Shown piece after piece: positions 7,292-11,888 of a stretch of DNA of 11,888 nt. The notes below the pieces were generated by a model. That model searched no databases, was not told the origin of the DNA, and saw only the letters and a program-made list of their open reading frames with translations. Each line of letters begins with the position of its first letter. Positions within the stretch are counted from its first letter, which is position 1. The DNA lies in contig CALFYQ010000248.1 of assembly GCA_937952085.1 (NCBI GenBank), positions 1-11,888 on the forward strand, read 5' to 3'. Position numbers and translations under genes: made by a program. This stretch comes from an uncultured Paracoccaceae bacterium (GTDB taxonomy: Bacteria > Pseudomonadota > Alphaproteobacteria > Rhodobacterales > Rhodobacteraceae).

Positions 7292-8161
7292 CTAGAAACG
7301 GCGGGCCGGATCGAGGCCGGCGAGCCAGCCGCGATAGGCGTCGATGGAGAAGGTCTGATAGCCAACTTCGGGGTGGAGATAAGTCCCCTCCTCCACCTTC
7401 GCGGCCACCGCGTCATGCTCCTCCCGGTCCACCGGCACGAAGCGCACCCGGTCCCCCGGGCGGAAGAGCGCGAGGCTGTCGCGGAAGGCTTCGAGCCGCT
7501 GCGCCGGGTCCCAGATCGGCATCGGGCTGATGCCGAAGATCTGGTATCCGCCCGGCGTCCTGTCCGGGTAGATGCAGGTGACCGAACCGCCCATGCCCAC
7601 CGTGCCCTTCGGCGTCCAGGTCCGCGGCGGGTTGTATTTCGGCGCGGTCAGCCGGCAGCGCGGATCGAGCGGCATCAGCGAGCCGAGCCCCGGCCAGAAG
7701 CCGAGCGCGGCGACCCAGTATTCGGTGCCGGAATGCACCCGGATCAGGTGCCGCCGGTCGTCGAGCCCGTTGATGCGGACGAGGAAATCCGGGTCCGGCT
7801 CCTTGTCCTTGATCGTGGCGCGGTAGTCGTCGACGCAGGCCTCGGTCCAGGGGTCGAAATAGAGCACCGGCACGTTGAAGAGCCGGCTCGGCAGCTCCAG
7901 CCCTTCGAGCGCGCCGATCCCGGCGCGGATCGTCTTCAACTCCCGGCCGAGATCGGCGTAGCTGATCCGGTCCGGGTCATAGGAGACGAGGAGCGAGGCG
8001 AGTTCGGGGATCAGCTCCACCAGCCCCGGCACCCCGGCCTCCCTGATCCGCGCCGCATAGGTGTGGACCAGGAAGTTGAGGTCGAAGCTCATCTCGTCGC
8101 CGAGATAGACGAGGAGGTTTCGGTCCCCGCCCGGCTTCAGAACCGGCTCTTCGTAGATCAT
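7292..8161 (-). CDS. KipI/PxpB-family carboxyltransferase subunit, urea-carboxylase-like (pair 1)
   Basis: First half of the carboxyltransferase (CT_C_D / allophanate hydrolase subunit 1 fold); 289 residues, against about 220-240 for PxpB and KipI. The extra length lies mainly in the middle (about residues 85-135). Seen: GGDRNLLVYLGDE at 11-23, HSGTEYWV at 143-150, LDPRCRL at 165-171, KYNPPRTWTP at 175-184, PGGYQIFG at 203-210, LFRPGDRVRF at 232-241. KYNPxRTWTP and PGGYQ are urea-carboxylase-type motifs as I remember them, whereas PxpB proteins carry a VPxGSV...QTGIYP block that is absent here. The start at 8161 lies 12 bp after the upstream stop, with only a weak GC-rich ribosome site. It should pair with the KipA-type product encoded 9 bp downstream. 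The substrate is not determined. Confidence 0.87.
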   Translation of the reverse strand: MIYEEPVLKPGGDRNLLVYLGDEMSFDLNFLVHTYAARIREAGVPGLVELIPELASLLVSYDPDRISYADLGRELKTIRAGIGALEGLELPSRLFNVPVLYFDPWTEACVDDYRATIKDKEPDPDFLVRINGLDDRRHLIRVHSGTEYWVAALGFWPGLGSLMPLDPRCRLTAPKYNPPRTWTPKGTVGMGGSVTCIYPDRTPGGYQIFGISPMPIWDPAQRLEAFRDSLALFRPGDRVRFVPVDREEHDAVAAKVEEGTYLHPEVGYQTFSIDAYRGWLAGLDPARRF

Positions 8162-8173
8162 CGCGCGCCCCGC

Positions 8174-9157
8174 TCAGGCGAGATGCGCGGCGACCCGCCC
8201 GAGCATGTCGGCGCGCGCCTTCCGCGCAGCGAGCGCGCCGGCCATGTCCACCTCGACGAACTTCACCGGCATGTGCGGTTGCAACTGGCCGATCAGGTCC
8301 ATGTCGGCGGAGATCACCGTGCCCACCATCATGTAGCCCCCGCCGGAAACCGCATCCCGATGGAGCACGATCGGCTCGGTGCCGCCCGGCACCTGGATCG
8401 AGCCATAGGGATAGCAGGCGTCGACGATGTTCGAGGGGTCGGAGCCGGCGCCGAAGGGCTGCTCCCGCGGGACATATTCGAGCGGCGAGCCGCCCCGGAA
8501 GCGATAGCCGATCCGGTCCGCCTCCGGCGCGACCTTCCAGGTGTCGGAGAGGAAGCGCGCGCCCGACGCCTCGGTGACGCGGTGCCAGTAGAGGCCCGGC
8601 AGCATCCGAAGCTCCACCGGCGCCGCGCCCGGCCCGCGCCAAAGCTCGGCGGGCAGCTTGCGCCCCGCCCTCGCCGCCGCGCCTACGCCGGTCGAGAGCT
8701 TGTCCCCCGCCGCCAGCGCGCGGCCCTCGAAGCCGCCGAGCCCGCCGAGCGGATAGGTCGAGCGGCTGCCGAGCACCACCGGCACGTCGATCCCTCCGGA
8801 GACGGCGATGTAGCCGCGGGCGCCCGCCTTCAGATAGTCGAAGGAAAGCACCTGGCCCGCCTTTACGGCGAAGCTCGTCCAGGTCTCCATCGGCGCGCCG
8901 TCCACCTTCGGCGGCAGTTCCGCGCCGCAGACCGCGACCGTCGCGTCGGCGCGGAAGAGAAGCTCCGGCCCCATGAACACCGCCTCGAGCCCGGCCGCGC
9001 CCGGCTCGTTGCCGACCAGCATGTTGGCGGCCGCAAGGGCGAACTGGTCCATCGCGCCCGAAAGCGGGATGCCGAGATGATAGAAGCCGGGGCGGCCCAG
9101 GTCCTGAACCGTCGTCGCCAGCCCGGGCTTGACGACCTCGATCGCGTCAACGGCCAT
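8174..9157 (-). CDS. KipA/PxpC-family carboxyltransferase subunit (pair 2)
   Basis: Same family and same length (327 residues) as the downstream KipA-type gene, but clearly diverged. Seen: TTVQDLGRPGFYHLG at 15-29, PLSGAMD at 31-37, ANMLVGN at 44-50, GGIDVPVVLGSRST at 121-134, DPSNI at 240-244, SGGGYMMVG at 271-279, GQLQPHMPVKF at 290-300. QDLGRPG and GGY make this copy closer to canonical KipA/PxpC than the downstream copy is. The start ATG at 9157 overlaps the KipI-type gene upstream by 11 bp and has GGAGGG 8 nt before it; a longer reading frame up to 9265 lies inside that neighbour and is rejected. The two KipA-type products may form separate enzymes, or one catalytic and one supporting subunit. 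Role in a biotin-dependent reaction is inferred from the operon. Confidence 0.87.
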   Translation of the reverse strand: MAVDAIEVVKPGLATTVQDLGRPGFYHLGIPLSGAMDQFALAAANMLVGNEPGAAGLEAVFMGPELLFRADATVAVCGAELPPKVDGAPMETWTSFAVKAGQVLSFDYLKAGARGYIAVSGGIDVPVVLGSRSTYPLGGLGGFEGRALAAGDKLSTGVGAAARAGRKLPAELWRGPGAAPVELRMLPGLYWHRVTEASGARFLSDTWKVAPEADRIGYRFRGGSPLEYVPREQPFGAGSDPSNIVDACYPYGSIQVPGGTEPIVLHRDAVSGGGYMMVGTVISADMDLIGQLQPHMPVKFVEVDMAGALAARKARADMLGRVAAHLA

Positions 9158-10019
9158 TGAGCGCGCCCTCCAGCTTGCGGTTGTAGCCGTCGATATCGGC
9201 GTTGAAATCGTCCAGCGAGAAGGTGACCGGGGCGATCTTCGGGGTGAAACGCCCGGCCTCCACATCGGCGACCGCGGCGTCGTAGGCCTCGCGCCCGATG
9301 CGGCGGAACTTCACGATGTCGCCCGGGCGGAACAGGCACATCGTGTCGTCGCTGATATAGGCGTGCTCGCTCTTCGGGTCGTAGATCGGCATCGGCGTGA
9401 TGCCAAACATCTGGTAGCCGCCGGCGCCCCGCACCGAATAGACCGCGGTGAAGCAGCCGCCATAGCCGACCGTCAGTTTCGGCGTGTCGGTCCGCGGCCG
9501 AAGGTATTTCGGCACCTCTAGCTGCCGCGGCCGGTCCACCATCTGGTAGAGGAACGGCAGTCCGGCGACGAAGCCGACCATGGAGACAAACCAGGGCGCG
9601 CCGGAATGCGCCTCGATGAAGGCCTCCACGCTCTCCTTGCCGTTGACCCGCGCGGCGTATTCGAGGTCGGTCGCCTTCGGATCCTGGTGCCGGTCGCGGA
9701 AACGCATCAGCGTCTCGTGCGTCCAAGGGTCGTTGTAGAGGACCGGCATCTCGATGATCCGGGTCTCGATCACCGGGGCGGAGGATTCCGCCGCCGCCTC
9801 CAGCTTCTTCAACTCGGCGAGCATGTCGTCGGGCGAGATACGGTCCGGGTCGAACTTGATCTGGAACGAGGCGTTCGCCGGGCAGATCTCCGTCACCCCG
9901 TCGATCGCTCTGTCGCGCACCGCGTTGGTGATGAAGAGCGCTTTGAAGAAGGCTTCGAGCGACATGCTCTCGTCCACCTCGACGAAGATGTGCTCGTCGC
10001 CGCCAAAGGAATACCGCAT
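9147..10019 (-). CDS. KipI/PxpB-family carboxyltransferase subunit (pair 2)
   Basis: Allophanate hydrolase subunit 1-type protein, 290 residues, longer than PxpB/KipI but matching the other copy in this operon. Seen: GGDEHIFVEV at 6-15, HSGAPWFVSMVGF at 138-150, VPKYLRPRTDTP at 169-180, GGYQMFGITPMPIYDP at 200-215, LFRPGDIVKF at 229-238. The KYxxPRTxTP and GGYQ motifs recall urea carboxylase, and the QTGIYP block of PxpB is missing. Identity to the other KipI-type protein is limited, mostly in these blocks. The N-terminus is less canonical (MRYSFGGDEH). The ATG shares one base with the biotin carboxylase stop (TGATG) and has a purine-rich GGAGGGGAG site upstream, so translation probably follows from the carboxylase. 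Exact function is unknown. Confidence 0.87.
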   Translation of the reverse strand: MRYSFGGDEHIFVEVDESMSLEAFFKALFITNAVRDRAIDGVTEICPANASFQIKFDPDRISPDDMLAELKKLEAAAESSAPVIETRIIEMPVLYNDPWTHETLMRFRDRHQDPKATDLEYAARVNGKESVEAFIEAHSGAPWFVSMVGFVAGLPFLYQMVDRPRQLEVPKYLRPRTDTPKLTVGYGGCFTAVYSVRGAGGYQMFGITPMPIYDPKSEHAYISDDTMCLFRPGDIVKFRRIGREAYDAAVADVEAGRFTPKIAPVTFSLDDFNADIDGYNRKLEGALNGR

Positions 10020-11398
10020 CAGTTCGCTTTCTCCCCTCCTTCAGCGAGCGCCGCCGCATGGCGCTCCAGCCAGCCTTCGAGCCAGGTCGTGTGGACCGTT
10101 CCCGCCTGCATTTCCGCATCCCGCGCCAGCGCCGCGTGGAGCGCGCGCGTCGTCGGCACGCCCTCGATGGAAAGCTCGTCGAGCGCGCGGGCGAGCCGCG
10201 TGATCGCCGCCGCGCGGCTCTCGTCCCAGACGATCAGCTTGCCGAGGAGCGAGTCGTAGAAGGGCGGGATCGCGTAGCCGGGATAGAGCATTCCGTCGAA
10301 GCGCACCCCCGGCCCGCCCGGGAGGGTGAGGCCGGAGACGACGCCCGGAAACGGCATGAAGTCCTTCGCCGGGTCCTCGGCGTTCAGCCGCACCTCGATG
10401 GCGTGGCCGCTGAGCGCGATGTCGCCCTGCGCGAATCGCAGCGGCTCGCCGAGGCAGACGCGGATCTGCTCCCGCACCAGGTCGATCCCCGTCACCATCT
10501 CGGTGACCGGATGCTCCACCTGGATGCGGGTGTTCATCTCGATGAAGTAGAAGGCGCCGCTGGCGTCGTCGTAGAGATATTCGAGCGTGCCGGCGCCCCG
10601 ATAGCTCACCGAAGCGGCGAGCGCGGCGGCGGAGCGGCAGAGTTCCGCGCGCGTCGGAGCCGGGAGCGCGGCGGCCGGCGCCTCCTCCCAGACCTTCTGG
10701 CGGCGGCGCTGCACCGAGCATTCCCGCTCGAAGAGGTGGACGACGCTGGCGCCGTCTCCGAGCACCTGCACCTCGACGTGACGGGCCCGCTCGATCAGCT
10801 TCTCGACATAAAGCGCGCCGTCGCCGAAGGCGGCCTTCGCCTCGGCGCTGGCCTGCGGCCAGGCGCGTTCGAGCTCGGCCCGGTCGCGCGCGATGCGGAT
10901 GCCGCGGCCGCCGCCGCCCGCCGCGGCCTTGATCATCACCGGGAACCCGGCGCCGCCGGCGATGCCGAGCGCCTCGTCGAGCGAGCCGACGGCGCCTTCG
11001 CTGCCCGGCACGGTCGGCACGCCCGCGGCCTTCGCCGCCTCCCGCGCCGCCACCTTGTCGCCCATCATGCGGATCGTTTCGGCCGCCGGGCCGATCCAGA
11101 CGAGGCCGGCCGCGGCGACCGCCTCGGCGAAGCCGGCGTTCTCGGCGAGAAAGCCATAGCCCGGATGAACCGCAGTCGCGCCCGAGGCCTTCGCCGCCTC
11201 GATCAGCGCATCGACCTTGAGATAGGATTTCGAGGCCTGCGGCGGGCCGATCTCCACCCGCTCGTCCGCCAGCCGGGCGGCGAGCGAATCCGCGTCCGCC
11301 ATGCTGTGCGCCAGAACCGTGCCATGCCCGAGCTCCCGCGCCGCGCGGATCACGCGGACGGCGATTTCGCCCCGGTTGGCGATGAGGATCTTCGCCAT
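10019..11398 (-). CDS. accC: Biotin carboxylase
   Basis: ATP-grasp enzyme that carboxylates biotin on the carrier protein using ATP and bicarbonate; 459 residues, normal for AccC (about 450). Domains: N-terminal Rossmann-like domain (ILIANRGEIAVR at 4-15), ATP-grasp with glycine-rich loop GGGGRG at 161-166, ECSVQRRRQKV at 226-236 (Cys227, Lys235), EMNTRIQVEHPVTEM at 287-301 (Glu287, Arg291, Glu295), then the C-terminal domain. The motif normally QRRHQK is QRRRQK here, an Arg at the usual His position. No AccA/AccD acetyl-CoA carboxyltransferase is near; the only carboxyltransferase-type genes are the two KipI/KipA pairs directly downstream. It is therefore probably a dedicated carboxylase rather than the fatty-acid enzyme. 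The start ATG lies 13 bp after the carrier-protein stop; its ribosome site is weak. Confidence 0.95.
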   Translation of the reverse strand: MAKILIANRGEIAVRVIRAARELGHGTVLAHSMADADSLAARLADERVEIGPPQASKSYLKVDALIEAAKASGATAVHPGYGFLAENAGFAEAVAAAGLVWIGPAAETIRMMGDKVAAREAAKAAGVPTVPGSEGAVGSLDEALGIAGGAGFPVMIKAAAGGGGRGIRIARDRAELERAWPQASAEAKAAFGDGALYVEKLIERARHVEVQVLGDGASVVHLFERECSVQRRRQKVWEEAPAAALPAPTRAELCRSAAALAASVSYRGAGTLEYLYDDASGAFYFIEMNTRIQVEHPVTEMVTGIDLVREQIRVCLGEPLRFAQGDIALSGHAIEVRLNAEDPAKDFMPFPGVVSGLTLPGGPGVRFDGMLYPGYAIPPFYDSLLGKLIVWDESRAAAITRLARALDELSIEGVPTTRALHAALARDAEMQAGTVHTTWLEGWLERHAAALAEGGEKAN

Positions 11399-11411
11399 GC
11401 GTCGCCGGCCG

Positions 11412-11648
11412 TCAGTCGAGCGTGGCGATGGGCTGGCCCGCCATCACCGCATCCTCGTTCTCGAGGTGGAAGGCGGTGATCTTGCCGGCCTTCTCGGCCT
11501 TCACCTCGTGGAAGTTCTTCATCACCTCGATGAGGCCGATCACGTCGCCGACCGCCACGTCGTCTCCCTCGGACTTGAAGGGCGCGGCGTCCGGCGCGGG
11601 CTTGCGGTAGAAGGTTCCGGGCAGGGGGGCGACGATCTGCTCACTCAT
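11412..11648 (-). CDS. accB: Biotin carboxyl carrier protein, minimal form
   Basis: Carries biotin between the biotin carboxylase and the carboxyltransferase. Only 78 residues: a single biotinyl domain, without the N-terminal domain and Pro/Ala linker of E. coli AccB (156 residues). The N-terminal IVAPLPGTFYRKPAPDAAPF (residues 5-24) is AccB-like and includes the region of the AccB 'thumb'. The attachment site is EVMKN at 41-45 with Lys44; most carriers have EAMKM. The ATG at 11648 has GGAGG about 10 nt upstream; an upstream in-frame extension to 11750 has no family similarity and is rejected. First gene of the carboxylase operon, 13 bp ahead of accC. Symbol by family only: the usual acetyl-CoA carboxylase role is unlikely here. 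Confidence 0.92.
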   Translation of the reverse strand: MSEQIVAPLPGTFYRKPAPDAAPFKSEGDDVAVGDVIGLIEVMKNFHEVKAEKAGKITAFHLENEDAVMAGQPIATLD

Positions 11649-11753
11649 TCCGGGAAAACCTCCATTGTCATGCTGCCTTGCGCGCCGGTCCCGGCGCGCG
11701 GCCCATCCGGGTCGGCCCCGACCATGGAGCGAGTCGGCGCGGCCGGTCAATCG
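11649..11753 (-). promoter_or_regulatory. Leader and probable promoter region of the carboxylase operon
   Basis: The gap before the carrier gene should hold the operon promoter. On the minus strand TTGACC at 11750-11745 could serve as a -35 box, but only a weak -10 (CATGGT, 18 bp on) follows. The leader has a GC-rich hairpin (9-bp arms 11680-11688 and 11691-11699; in practice a shorter stem with a 4-nt loop) and a second short inverted repeat at 11710-11723. No copy of the GntR operator is visible. Confidence 0.3.
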
Positions 11754-11786
11754 GAGCCGGGCGCGACGCCGCGTCCCGCCCGGCTC
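11754..11786 (-). terminator. GC-rich hairpin at the end of the dehydrogenase gene
   Basis: Perfect 10-bp arms, GAGCCGGGCG at 11754-11763 and CGCCCGGCTC at 11777-11786, enclose 13 nt that contain a further small stem. It overlaps the stop codon of the dehydrogenase fragment and precedes the carboxylase operon on the same strand. There is no T-run, so it is a candidate rather than a textbook terminator. It suggests that the carboxylase operon is transcribed separately. Confidence 0.45.
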
Positions 11787-11888
11787 AGGGCGCGAGCGCC
11801 GTCGCGTCGAGCGCGGCGAAGTCCGGCACGCCGATCTGGCCGAGCGTTCGGACGAGTTCCGCCTCCAGAATCTCGAAGGCGCGGGCCA
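11785..11888 (-). CDS. FMN-dependent alpha-hydroxy-acid dehydrogenase, C-terminal fragment
   Basis: Only the last 33 residues and a TGA stop are inside the window; the gene starts beyond the right edge. The segment begins ARAFEILEAELVRTLGQIG and ends VPDFAALDATALAP. This resembles the end of FMN-dependent lactate/glycolate/mandelate-type oxidases, where a helix of the form ARALEILRxEL...LLG is followed by a short xxLDxxxL tail. None of the active-site residues is visible, so the assignment rests on this tail. It is on the same strand as the carboxylase operon but separated by 136 bp with a hairpin. Confidence 0.6.
   Translation of the reverse strand, partial: ARAFEILEAELVRTLGQIGVPDFAALDATALAP

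Noticed and set aside
6179..9160. A very long open frame (993 codons) on the plus strand
   Set aside because: It lies opposite three well-recognised minus-strand genes, its protein is rich in Arg, Asp, His and Ala with no domain, and such antisense frames are expected in GC-rich DNA with strong third-position bias.
8174..9265. Longer form of the second KipA-type gene starting at 9265
   Set aside because: The extra 36 residues overlap the upstream KipI-type gene and resemble nothing in the family; ATG 9157 has a good ribosome site and the normal N-terminus.
10058..11479. A 473-codon plus-strand open frame opposite the biotin carboxylase
   Set aside because: Mirror of the conserved carboxylase reading frame; composition is typical of antisense GC-rich sequence.
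10019..11648. Carrier and biotin carboxylase as the housekeeping acetyl-CoA carboxylase
   Set aside because: The carrier is a minimal divergent form and the genes are joined to KipI/KipA-type carboxyltransferases, with no AccA/AccD.
11649..11750. N-terminal extension of the biotin carrier protein to 11750
   Set aside because: The extension is Arg/Gly-rich, contains the leader hairpin and the ribosome site of the ATG at 11648, and has no similarity to carrier proteins.

Overview
The window is GC-rich with strong G/C third-position bias and densely packed genes. The gene families, codon style and TorT-like importer suggest an alphaproteobacterium, most likely of the Rhodobacterales/Rhizobiales kind. 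This is inferred from composition and family resemblance only. No rRNA, tRNA, CRISPR array, insertion sequence or phage gene is visible.

Layout. All genes but one lie on the minus strand. Right end: the last 33 residues of a probable FMN-dependent alpha-hydroxy-acid dehydrogenase (11785-11888), followed by a GC-rich hairpin. Next is a tightly packed minus-strand operon (11648 down to 6299): a minimal biotin carboxyl carrier protein, a biotin carboxylase, and two tandem pairs of carboxyltransferase-type genes (KipI/PxpB-like plus KipA/PxpC-like, twice). Centre: one plus-strand GntR/FCD regulator (5575-6288), convergent with the carboxylase operon and divergent from the third block. Left: a minus-strand importer operon (5397 down past position 1): a TorT-like periplasmic binding protein, a two-domain sugar-type ABC ATPase, two RbsC-like permeases and, last, a LamB/YcsF (PxpA-type) protein that runs off the window.

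How it may work together. The carboxylase operon holds every part of a biotin-dependent carboxylase: biotin carboxylase, biotin carrier and carboxyltransferase. The carboxyltransferase genes look more like the corresponding halves of urea carboxylase than like textbook 5-oxoprolinase subunits B and C, most clearly in the distal pair (6299-8161). The partner hydrolase-type gene (PxpA family) sits in the importer operon next door. I infer one catabolic locus: import of a small, probably nitrogen-containing compound through the TorT-like binding protein, ATP- and biotin-dependent carboxylation, and ring opening or hydrolysis by the PxpA-like protein. The GntR regulator probably acts through a perfect 18-bp palindrome (5519-5536) between it and the importer operon. 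The substrate cannot be read from the sequence. No allophanate-hydrolase amidase and no TorS-type sensor kinase is present in the window.
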